From an uncultured Eudoraea sp. (GTDB taxonomy: Bacteria > Bacteroidota > Bacteroidia > Flavobacteriales > Flavobacteriaceae): a stretch of 8,276 nucleotides of DNA. Where the stretch lies: contig CAJQNH010000012.1 of the NCBI GenBank assembly GCA_905479615.1, positions 1 through 8,276 on the forward strand, read 5' to 3'. The notes under the pieces are model-generated. The model searched no databases. It worked only from the letters and a program-made list of their open reading frames with translations, and had not been told where the DNA came from. Position numbers and translations under genes: made by a program. How positions within the stretch are numbered: the stretch's first letter is position 1; each line of letters starts with the position of its first letter. Positions 1 through 5,972 of this stretch are shown one piece after another.

Positions 1-1006
1 CATGTTGCTCTGCGATACCAACATCAAAAGCCCTTTCCGGAATTTGCTCCATCATAAACTTTAAGGAACTTCCGGTAGGCATGGCAGGAGTAATGCCAAT
101 AATCTTATCATTTTTTAATGCGAGTTCTACCAGCGCTTGGCCAAATACATCCTGGTATTTAGGAGGCATATTTTTGGCCTTCGCGCTTATTAAATCGCCG
201 GTTTGTATATTGAATTTACCCGGTGCATGATAGGTAACCTGATTTTCCTCTGCTTTTTTTAAACCCTTACCCTTAGTTGTAATAATATGAAGTAATTTAG
301 GGCCTTTTACTGCTTTCAGGCGTTTCAATTCTTTTATCAGGACATTTATGTCATGACCATCAATTGGACCTGTATAATCAAAATTCAGGCATTCGAAAAT
401 ATTCTCATCTTTTGCCGTACCCTTTTTGACATTAGTCAGGTATTTTTTAAGAGCACCCACACTGGGATCAATGCCAATTGCATTATCATTAAGGATTATA
501 AGAACATTCGTATTTGTAACCCCTGCATGGTTCAATCCTTCAAAAGCCATCCCACTGGCAATAGAGGCGTCACCAATAACTGCAATATGTTGTCTTTTAT
601 TATCTCCTTTTAATTTTGATGCAAGAGCCATACCCAGAATTGCTGAAATTGACGTGGAGCTGTGACCAGTTCCGAAGGGGTCATACTCGCTTTCATCCCT
701 TTTTGGAAACCCGCTTATTCCACCCAGTTGCCTGTTAGTATCAAAGACATCTTTACGTCCGGTGATAATTTTATGACCGTACGCCTGGTGACCAACATCC
801 CAGATTAATCTGTCGAAAGGGGTATTAAATATATAATGTATTGCCAAAGTTAATTCAACTACCCCCAAACTTGCACCCAAATGCCCTTCTTTGACAGCCA
901 CTATATCTATAATAAATTTCCGTAATTCTTTAGCGAGAAGAGCTAATTCATTCGCTTTTAATTTGCGAACATCAGAAGGATATTTAATGGAATTCAATAG
1001 TTTCAT
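1..1006 (-). CDS. dxs: 1-deoxy-D-xylulose-5-phosphate synthase, N-terminal part (3' end outside window)
   Basis: Cytosolic thiamine-diphosphate enzyme that condenses pyruvate with glyceraldehyde 3-phosphate to make DXP, the entry step of the MEP isoprenoid pathway and a precursor source for thiamine and pyridoxal. Reading the minus strand from the ATG at 1006 gives 335 uninterrupted residues that run off the left edge. Visible landmarks are DVGHQAYGHK (residues 70-79), GTGHSSTSIS (112-121), the ThDP/Mg motif starting GDAS (145) and closing with NDN (173-175), a YH pair near 259-260 matching the ITFH region of E. coli Dxs, and IAEQH (331-335). Glu333 aligns with the catalytic Glu370 of E. coli. 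The first residue of the usual GDG motif context is kept but the final Gly is Ala (GDA), which I believe is normal in flavobacterial homologues. The whole pyrimidine-binding and C-terminal part lies outside. It is divergent from tadA. Identification is firm. Confidence 0.95.
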   Translation of the reverse strand, partial: MKLLNSIKYPSDVRKLKANELALLAKELRKFIIDIVAVKEGHLGASLGVVELTLAIHYIFNTPFDRLIWDVGHQAYGHKIITGRKDVFDTNRQLGGISGFPKRDESEYDPFGTGHSSTSISAILGMALASKLKGDNKRQHIAVIGDASIASGMAFEGLNHAGVTNTNVLIILNDNAIGIDPSVGALKKYLTNVKKGTAKDENIFECLNFDYTGPIDGHDINVLIKELKRLKAVKGPKLLHIITTKGKGLKKAEENQVTYHAPGKFNIQTGDLISAKAKNMPPKYQDVFGQALVELALKNDKIIGITPAMPTGSSLKFMMEQIPERAFDVGIAEQH

Positions 1007-1015
1007 AAGAAGTAG

Positions 1016-1023
1016 CAAATGTA
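1016..1023 (-). promoter_or_regulatory. Candidate Bacteroidetes -7 element for dxs
   Basis: The minus strand reads TACATTTG, a perfect match to the Bacteroidetes TAnnTTTG element, ending 9 bases before the dxs ATG. No convincing TTG -33 element is seen at the usual spacing. If used, transcription would start within a few bases of the start codon, giving an almost leaderless mRNA. The identical octamer occurs upstream of aspS, which supports it being a real promoter word, but the position is unusually close to the gene. Confidence 0.4.
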
Positions 1024-1037
1024 CATTAATTCATTTT

Positions 1038-1067
1038 TTGTTATAACCACATCTATTCCTAATATTG
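1038..1067 (+). promoter_or_regulatory. Candidate tadA promoter (TTG - 19 nt - TAATATTG)
   Basis: A TTG at 1038-1040, at the end of a T-run, is followed after exactly 19 bases by TAATATTG (1060-1067), which matches the Bacteroidetes TAnnTTTG consensus at all but one fixed position. The spacing is that expected for the group's primary sigma factor. The element ends only 7 bases before the tadA ATG, so the leader would be nearly absent. This promoter overlaps the dxs upstream region on the other strand. Confidence 0.4.
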
Positions 1068-1074
1068 CAGTATT

Positions 1075-1530
1075 ATGTCTATTGATTTTAAATTTGACGA
1101 TGCCTATTTCATGAAAAGGGCATTGCAGGAGGCAGAAACTGCTTTTGAGAAAGGAGAGGTTCCTATAGGAGCAATAATCGTAGTGCAGGACAGAATAATT
1201 GCCAGGGCACATAATTTAACTGAGCAACTAAATGATGTAACGGCTCATGCAGAAATGCAGGCTATTACTGCTGCCGCTAATTTTTTGGGAGGAAAATATT
1301 TGCATAACTGCACTATGTATGTAACTCTGGAACCTTGTCAAATGTGTGCTGGCGCACTTTTTTGGAGTCAAATCCCAAAGATTGTATTTGGAGCTTATGA
1401 TCCTCAAAGGGGTTTTTCTGCTTTAGGAGGGCAATTGCATCCGAAAGCTACTGTCTCCGGGGGTATATTGGAAGAGGAGTGTTCAGAAATATTAAAACAG
1501 TTTTTTATTCAGAAACGCGGATTAAATTAG
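1075..1530 (+). CDS. tadA: tRNA-specific adenosine deaminase TadA
   Basis: Zinc-dependent cytidine/deoxycytidylate deaminase-fold enzyme. The TadA family converts adenosine 34 to inosine in the anticodon wobble position of tRNA-Arg(ACG), allowing one tRNA to read several arginine codons. The 151-residue product has the expected family length. It shows the HAE zinc/proton-shuttle motif (His58, Ala59, Glu60 in VTAHAEMQAI) and the PCxxC zinc motif (Pro87, Cys88, Cys91 in LEPCQMCAGAL). An N-terminal helix with EVPIGAIIV also matches the family. The ATG at 1075 gives a normal family N-terminus; there is no Shine-Dalgarno sequence, as is usual in this phylum. It is transcribed divergently from dxs and convergently with the cold-shock gene. 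A guanine deaminase or other CDA-fold enzyme is the alternative, but the overall sequence is typical TadA. Confidence 0.95.
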   Translation: MSIDFKFDDAYFMKRALQEAETAFEKGEVPIGAIIVVQDRIIARAHNLTEQLNDVTAHAEMQAITAAANFLGGKYLHNCTMYVTLEPCQMCAGALFWSQIPKIVFGAYDPQRGFSALGGQLHPKATVSGGILEEECSEILKQFFIQKRGLN

Positions 1531-1534
1531 GATC

Positions 1535-1565
1535 AAAAAAAATCCCTGATATATGATCAGGGATT
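1535..1565 (-). terminator. Intrinsic terminator of the cold-shock gene
   Basis: A 10-bp perfect inverted repeat, AATCCCTGAT (1541-1550) and ATCAGGGATT (1556-1565), encloses a 5-base loop. On the minus strand the stem is followed by a run of eight T (1542-1535, two of them in the stem), as expected for Rho-independent termination of the gene ending at 1590. On the plus strand the bases after the stem are GTAAAAA, not a T-run, so it would stop tadA transcripts less efficiently. Confidence 0.85.
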
Positions 1566-1589
1566 GTAAAAATTCAAAATAAAATATTG

Positions 1590-1784
1590 TTATCCGATTA
1601 CTTGCACTTGTCCTGCAACCATCCCCTTTCTTCCTTCTTCTTCTTCGTATTCTACTTTGTCGCCTTCGTTTAATTCCACTCCGTTCAATGCTGTGGCATG
1701 AACAAAGATGTCTTTCCCGGTGTCGTCGTTGGTAATGAACCCGTATCCCTTGGATTCATTGAAAAATTTTACAGTTCCTGTCAT
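1590..1784 (-). CDS. Cold-shock domain protein (CspA family)
   Basis: Small single-domain nucleic-acid chaperone that binds single-stranded RNA or DNA and melts mRNA secondary structure; family members may be cold-induced or constitutive. The 64-residue product is one complete OB-fold cold-shock domain. It has MTGTVKFFNESKG at the N-terminus, RNP1-like KGYGFI (residues 12-17) and RNP2-like DIFVHA (25-30), followed by an acidic stretch (EYEEEE, 45-50) and the closing GQVQVIG strand. The ATG at 1784 gives the canonical start. The gene has its own terminator and a separate 90-bp upstream region, so it is probably monocistronic. No strong -33/-7 promoter was found there. Which of the organism's csp paralogues this is cannot be told, so no symbol is given. 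Confidence 0.95.
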   Translation of the reverse strand: MTGTVKFFNESKGYGFITNDDTGKDIFVHATALNGVELNEGDKVEYEEEEGRKGMVAGQVQVIG

Positions 1785-1802
1785 TAAAATAAGTATTAAA
1801 AT

Positions 1803-1829
1803 AAAAAAATTACCATACGAAAGTATGAT
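1803..1829 (-). terminator. Hairpin plus U-tract downstream of the ClC/small membrane protein genes
   Basis: Minus strand shows a CATAC / GTATG stem (1827-1823 and 1818-1814) around a UUUC loop. It extends by a G-U and an A-U pair, then AA and seven T (1809-1803). It lies about 46 bases past the stop of the small membrane protein gene, so it can end the aspS-ClC transcript. On the plus strand the same stem has a GAAA tetraloop and is followed by six T (1829-1834), so it could be bidirectional. The stem is short and AT-rich. It could instead be part of the csp 5' leader. Confidence 0.45.
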
Positions 1830-1874
1830 TTTTTGGGCAAATCTCTAAAAAGAAAAGGTAAAATTCGACCAAAA

Positions 1875-2138
1875 TTATTGATTTTCAGGCTTTTTCGGAT
1901 CTTTACCTTGCATTTTTCGAATATTTTCTTCAGTAAGCATATAATCCTTTACTTTTCTATTTTTGCTCTCCTTTATAAGAAATATAGGCATAGCTATTAA
2001 AAACAGGCCAACAGTACCAAATCCAATATATTTATTGGCTATTTGAGAATGTTCTTCTTCCAGTGAAAAACCATAAATTATTGCTGCCAGTGAAGCCAGA
2101 ACAATTAATAATACGATATGTTTGAGTTTAACCGGCAT
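1875..2138 (-). CDS. Small two-helix membrane protein of unknown function
   Basis: I do not recognise a characterised family. The 87-residue product has two hydrophobic segments, about residues 7-24 and 37-55. They are separated by a short acidic loop (SLEEEHSQ), and a charged tail rich in Lys, Glu and Arg follows from about 56 to the end. The distribution of positive charge (Lys4, Lys6, and KESKNRKVK after the second helix) predicts a hairpin with both ends in the cytoplasm. The start at 2138 lies inside the last codons of the ClC gene, an 11-bp overlap, which suggests translational coupling and co-expression. The overlap makes a role near the ClC channel plausible, but that is inference. 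No cleavable signal peptide or catalytic motif is seen. The intact frame and sensible topology argue that it is a real gene. Confidence 0.8.
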   Translation of the reverse strand: MPVKLKHIVLLIVLASLAAIIYGFSLEEEHSQIANKYIGFGTVGLFLIAMPIFLIKESKNRKVKDYMLTEENIRKMQGKDPKKPENQ

Positions 2139-3924
2139 CTTCCTGGGTAAAGTTAATTAACTTCCTTCTATAGGCAGTTAGCAACTTGGATTTTGAGATG
2201 AAACCTAAATATTTATCATCTTTTATTACCGGAAGGTTCCAGGCACTGCTATCTTGAAATTTTTGCATTACTTCCTGCATTGAATCTGTTTCGTAAAATA
2301 TGAGTTCAGGGGCATTATGCATAAAGGATTTGACCTTTATTTTGTCATATATAGATGTGTCAAACATAAATTCCCGAATGTCATCCAATAATACTATGCC
2401 AACAAGGGCATCATTTGCATCAATAACCGGAAATATATTTCGTGTAGATTTTGCAACCGTCTGATAAACTAATTCACCAAGAGTCATTTCCTGCCTAATG
2501 GTCTTAAAATTCTGTTCTATTATCTCATCTAGATGCATTAAAGTAAGTACGGTTTGATCTTTATTGTGTGTAATAAGGGCGCCTTGTTTGGCCAATTCAC
2601 GTGTATAAATGGTATAATCAATTGCGTTTTTTGTTAGAAGGAAGGAAATTGCGGAAGTAATCATCAGCGGAACAAAAAGTTCATAACCACCTGTTATTTC
2701 GGCAATTAAAAAGATAGCGGTTAAAGGTGCGTGTAGTACTCCGGCTATAAGCCCGGCCATACCAATTAGAGTGAAGTTACTTTCATTCACATAAAGTCCA
2801 AACCCCAAATTATTGATGACCTTAGCCACAACATTTCCTAAAGCACTTCCCATGACCATTGTGGGAATAAATATACCTCCAGAACCCCCGGCAGCAAAAG
2901 TTGTAGTCATTGCAACAGCTTTAAAAATTGTTATCCCAAAAAGAAGGACTATTACTACCCAGATATTATTAGTGTAGCTGTCAAAAGGTGTTTTACCCAA
3001 AGCATTAATATGGTCCCCATGCAAAAGTTTATTAATAAAACCAAACCCTTCACCGTAAAGCGGCGGAATAAAATAGAGCATAATACCAATGGCTAATCCA
3101 CCAACCAAAAGTTTATATTTTGGACTCTTAAATCTTTCAAAAAAGGCAAGTATCACAAAATACATCTTTGTAAAATAAATAGATGCAATAGCCGTACCTA
3201 CTCCCAAAATGATATAGAAGAAAGTGTCTTTTATTTCAAATTTTTCTGTTATAGAAAAACTAAACAAAGATTCATCACCAAGAAAGAAATAGGAAGTAAG
3301 AACCCCCGAAATGGAGGCTAACAATAAGGGAAGCATAGAGATCATTGTAAGATCAAGACTAAAAACCTCCACAGCAAAAATAATGGCTGCTATTGGGGAT
3401 TGGAAAATTGAGGAGATAGCTCCGGCTGAAGCACAGGCAATAAGAAGAGATCGTGTTTTGGCATTAATATGTAATAACCTGGCAACATTAGAGCTAATTG
3501 CCGCTCCTGAAGCTACGGCGGGGCCCAAAAGCCCAACAGAACCTCCAAAACCCACCGTTAATGGCGCAGTTACCAAAGGCAAAAATATTTTCTTTACACT
3601 TATTAGCCCTTTCTTTTTTGACAAAGCAAAAAGGACAGAGGAAATAGCGTGCTCCAATTTTTCCTTATGAACAAATTTTACATAAAGATAAACTAGTGTA
3701 AGGCCAATGATTGGGGTTACAAAATATAGTTGATAATTTGTAAAGACTATTCCCTTTTCTAAAAGTGACTGTATAAAGTAAGTTGTGTTTTTAAGTGTAA
3801 CCGCCGCAAGCCCGGCTAAAAAACCGACAACAACACTCATTAGTTGGGTAAAGGTTTTATTGGAGATATGTTTGTACCTCCATTTAAGAAACCTGGTAAA
3901 TAAGGTTGTGATTCGGTTGGGCAT
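2128..3924 (-). CDS. ClC-family chloride channel/transporter with two C-terminal CBS domains
   Basis: Inner-membrane anion channel or transporter of the ClC family, 598 residues: ClC membrane domain about 25-435, then two CBS domains (about 466-525 and 533-590) that in relatives bind adenine nucleotides and regulate the pore. Recognisable pore elements are GGSVGLLGP (127-135, the GREGP region), AVEVFSLD (184-191) and GGSGGIFIPTMVMGS (346-360, the GxFxP anion-binding segment). TGGYELFVPL (411-420) holds Tyr414, aligned with E. coli Tyr445. The gating glutamate position (E. coli Glu148) is Leu133, and the internal proton glutamate (Glu203) is Val187. The GSGIP signature is replaced by LEHAIS near 90-95. 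Loss of both glutamates suggests a passive chloride channel rather than a proton antiporter; this is inference. The gene starts 55 bases after aspS, with no terminator between, and overlaps the next gene by 11 bp. Confidence 0.93.
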   Translation of the reverse strand: MPNRITTLFTRFLKWRYKHISNKTFTQLMSVVVGFLAGLAAVTLKNTTYFIQSLLEKGIVFTNYQLYFVTPIIGLTLVYLYVKFVHKEKLEHAISSVLFALSKKKGLISVKKIFLPLVTAPLTVGFGGSVGLLGPAVASGAAISSNVARLLHINAKTRSLLIACASAGAISSIFQSPIAAIIFAVEVFSLDLTMISMLPLLLASISGVLTSYFFLGDESLFSFSITEKFEIKDTFFYIILGVGTAIASIYFTKMYFVILAFFERFKSPKYKLLVGGLAIGIMLYFIPPLYGEGFGFINKLLHGDHINALGKTPFDSYTNNIWVVIVLLFGITIFKAVAMTTTFAAGGSGGIFIPTMVMGSALGNVVAKVINNLGFGLYVNESNFTLIGMAGLIAGVLHAPLTAIFLIAEITGGYELFVPLMITSAISFLLTKNAIDYTIYTRELAKQGALITHNKDQTVLTLMHLDEIIEQNFKTIRQEMTLGELVYQTVAKSTRNIFPVIDANDALVGIVLLDDIREFMFDTSIYDKIKVKSFMHNAPELIFYETDSMQEVMQKFQDSSAWNLPVIKDDKYLGFISKSKLLTAYRRKLINFTQEDAG

Positions 3925-3979
3925 TATTTGATTATACGTTTAAAGGTATTAAAAATGCCGGTTTTAAATGGGATTGCTG

Positions 3980-5734
3980 TTAAGATTGAATATCTAATTT
4001 TAAATTCAGCTCCTTCAATTGCGCTTCATCAATAAAGGCAGGCGCGTCAATCATGACATCCCTTCCGCTATTGTTTTTTGGAAATGCAATAAAATCTCTT
4101 ATTGTTTCCTGTCCGCCAAGTATAGCCACCAGCCTATCAAGGCCAAATGCAATTCCTCCATGTGGTGGTGCACCATATTGGAAAGCATCCATTAAAAAGC
4201 CAAATTGTGCTTTGGCCTCTTCCGGGGTAAAACCAAGATGCCTGAACATAGTGGCCTGTATTTCTTTGTTATGAATTCTAATTGACCCACCACCAATTTC
4301 GTTTCCATTTAGCACCAAATCGTAGGCATTGGCTCTAACCGCAGCAGGATCTGTTTCTAATAATTCTAACTGCCCTGGTTTGGGTGAAGTAAATGGGTGA
4401 TGCATAGCATGGTAATTACCCGTTTCATCATCCAACTCCAGTAATGGAAAATCTACAACCCATAACGGGGCAAATTCTTTTGGATTTCGAAGTCCAAGGC
4501 GCTCTGCCATTTCCATCCGTAAAATACTTAACTGAGTTCTGGTTTCTGTCGTATTCCCTGAAAGAATACAAATAAGATCCCCTGCTTTTGCTCCGGTGAG
4601 TTGGGCCCATTTGGAGAGGTCTTCCTGCAGGTAGAATTTGTCAACTGACGATTTATAACTGCCGTCTTCATTGCATTTTACATACACCATCCCTTTTGCT
4701 CCTACTTGTGGCCGCCGCATCCAGTCTATTAGCTGGTCAATTTCTTTCCTGGTATAGGATGAGGCGCCGGGCACAGCAATTCCAACAACCAACTCAGAAG
4801 AATTAAATACGTTAAAATCTTTGTGCTGCGCTACTTCGTTTAATTCGGCAAATTCCATTCCGAATCGAATATCCGGTTTGTCATTTCCGAATCTTTTCAT
4901 GGCATCGTCATAGGTTATCCTGGGGAATTCCCCAGTCTCTACTCCGTTAATTTCAAGCAGCAGATGTCTGGTAAGTCCTTCAAAAGCTTGCAATACATCA
5001 TCCTGTTCTACAAAAGCCATTTCACAATCTATTTGCGTGAATTCTGGTTGTCGGTCAGCGCGCAAATCTTCATCTCTAAAACATTTTACAATCTGAAAAT
5101 ATTTATCCAACCCACCTACCATGAGTAATTGTTTGAAGGTTTGAGGGGATTGTGGCAGTGCATAGAACTGTCCTTCATTCATCCTGCTTGGCACTACGAA
5201 ATCCCGCGCCCCTTCCGGAGTTGATTTTATTAAATAAGGTGTTTCTACTTCAATAAACCCTTGTTTGGAAAGGTAATTTCTAACTTCGATGGTAACTTTG
5301 CTACGAAAAATTAAATTTTCTTTGACCGGGTTTCTTCGAATATCCAGGTAACGAAACTTCATTCTTAAGTCTTCTCCTCCATCGGTTTTATCCTCAATTG
5401 TAAATGGAGGTAATAACGATTCATTTAACACCTGCAGTTTTGTAACCAATATTTCAATTTCCCCTGTAGGGATATTAGGATTTTTGGAAGATCTTTCAAT
5501 TACAGTACCTTCTACCTGAAGCACAAATTCGCGGCCTAAGTTTCTTGCCTTTTCCAATAGAACAGGATCACTTCGTTCTTCATCAAATACGAGTTGAGTA
5601 ATACCATAGCGATCACGAAGGTCTGCCCAGACCACAAACCCTTTGTCTCTTGTTTTCTGCACCCAACCCGCTAAAATAACTTCCTTATTTATATGTGATG
5701 ATCTTAATTCACCACAAGTATGACTCCTATACAT
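3980..5734 (-). CDS. aspS: Aspartate--tRNA ligase
   Basis: Cytosolic class IIb aminoacyl-tRNA synthetase that charges tRNA-Asp with aspartate using ATP. The 584-residue product has the full bacterial architecture. An N-terminal OB-fold anticodon-binding domain (about 1-105) includes GWVQKTRDKG and DLRDRYGITQ. The class II catalytic core has motif 1 around 159-168 (GFIEVETPYL), motif 2 FRDEDLRADRQPEFTQ (219-234) and motif 3 GIAFGLDRLV (527-536). The bacterial GAD insertion lies between motifs 2 and 3 (roughly 290-420). The position equivalent to Leu30 of discriminating E. coli AspRS and His31 of non-discriminating enzymes is Lys31 here, so tRNA-Asn discrimination cannot be judged from it. The ATG at 5734 gives a canonical N-terminus (MYRSHTCGELR). 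It is probably first in a transcript that continues into the ClC gene. Confidence 0.97.
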   Translation of the reverse strand: MYRSHTCGELRSSHINKEVILAGWVQKTRDKGFVVWADLRDRYGITQLVFDEERSDPVLLEKARNLGREFVLQVEGTVIERSSKNPNIPTGEIEILVTKLQVLNESLLPPFTIEDKTDGGEDLRMKFRYLDIRRNPVKENLIFRSKVTIEVRNYLSKQGFIEVETPYLIKSTPEGARDFVVPSRMNEGQFYALPQSPQTFKQLLMVGGLDKYFQIVKCFRDEDLRADRQPEFTQIDCEMAFVEQDDVLQAFEGLTRHLLLEINGVETGEFPRITYDDAMKRFGNDKPDIRFGMEFAELNEVAQHKDFNVFNSSELVVGIAVPGASSYTRKEIDQLIDWMRRPQVGAKGMVYVKCNEDGSYKSSVDKFYLQEDLSKWAQLTGAKAGDLICILSGNTTETRTQLSILRMEMAERLGLRNPKEFAPLWVVDFPLLELDDETGNYHAMHHPFTSPKPGQLELLETDPAAVRANAYDLVLNGNEIGGGSIRIHNKEIQATMFRHLGFTPEEAKAQFGFLMDAFQYGAPPHGGIAFGLDRLVAILGGQETIRDFIAFPKNNSGRDVMIDAPAFIDEAQLKELNLKLDIQS

Positions 5735-5758
5735 TTTCTGTTAGTTATATTATAGCCG

Positions 5759-5766
5759 CAAATGTA
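5759..5766 (-). promoter_or_regulatory. Candidate -7 element of the aspS promoter
   Basis: The minus strand reads TACATTTG, a perfect TAnnTTTG match, 24 bases before the aspS ATG. That predicts a leader of roughly 15-20 bases. No clear TTG -33 element lies at 17-23 bases upstream. A sigma70-like TATAAT sits between this element and the start codon, but that hexamer is not the promoter word of this phylum. The same octamer precedes dxs in this window. Confidence 0.5.
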
Positions 5767-5924
5767 AGAAGATATGCTTGTAACCTATAGAGATGGGGGA
5801 TTATTTTACATTCCTTTTACGCTTTATAAACAGACATTTATTGCATTAGCGCTTTTGAAAATAATTTAAACCTGAGTTTTACTGTGCTTCCAAAGAATTA
5901 ATATTTAAGGAATGATAAAAAAGG
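5767..5924. other. AT-rich intergenic spacer, nothing recognised
   Basis: Between the aspS promoter element and the RND terminator there are about 160 bases with no plausible small ORF, tRNA or strong inverted repeat. It presumably holds only upstream promoter sequence for aspS. A small noncoding RNA cannot be excluded by eye. Confidence 0.5.
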
Positions 5925-5958
5925 AAAAATAAAAACCCTGACCTCAGGCCAGGGTTTT
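5925..5958 (-). terminator. Intrinsic terminator of the RND permease gene
   Basis: A 9-bp perfect stem, AAAACCCTG (5932-5940) and CAGGGTTTT (5950-5958), encloses a 9-base loop. On the minus strand it is followed by T, A and five T (5931-5925). It lies 14 bases past the RND stop codon, the expected place for Rho-independent termination. It separates the RND transcript from aspS. Confidence 0.85.
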
Positions 5959-5972
5959 GTAATAATAAAAGC

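Noticed and set aside
353..665. Two overlapping plus-strand ORFs of 79-86 codons
   Set aside because: They are antisense to dxs, whose minus-strand frame is clearly conserved; their translations show no domain or sensible composition.
1..1006. Apparent 1-kb gene-free region at the left end
   Set aside because: The minus strand carries a continuous dxs frame with no stop; it only looks empty because its stop codon lies outside the window.
1003..1212. Minus-strand ORF of 69 codons overlapping the start of dxs
   Set aside because: It is antisense to the conserved tadA coding sequence and gives a cysteine/tyrosine-rich translation typical of a shadow frame.
3311..3670. Plus-strand ORF of 119 codons
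   Set aside because: It is fully antisense to the pore-forming part of the ClC gene, which is unambiguous; no promoter or recognisable domain.
5745..5755. TATAAT hexamer upstream of aspS as a sigma70 -10 box
   Set aside because: Bacteroidetes primary sigma factors use TAnnTTTG rather than TATAAT, and a perfect TACATTTG lies just upstream.
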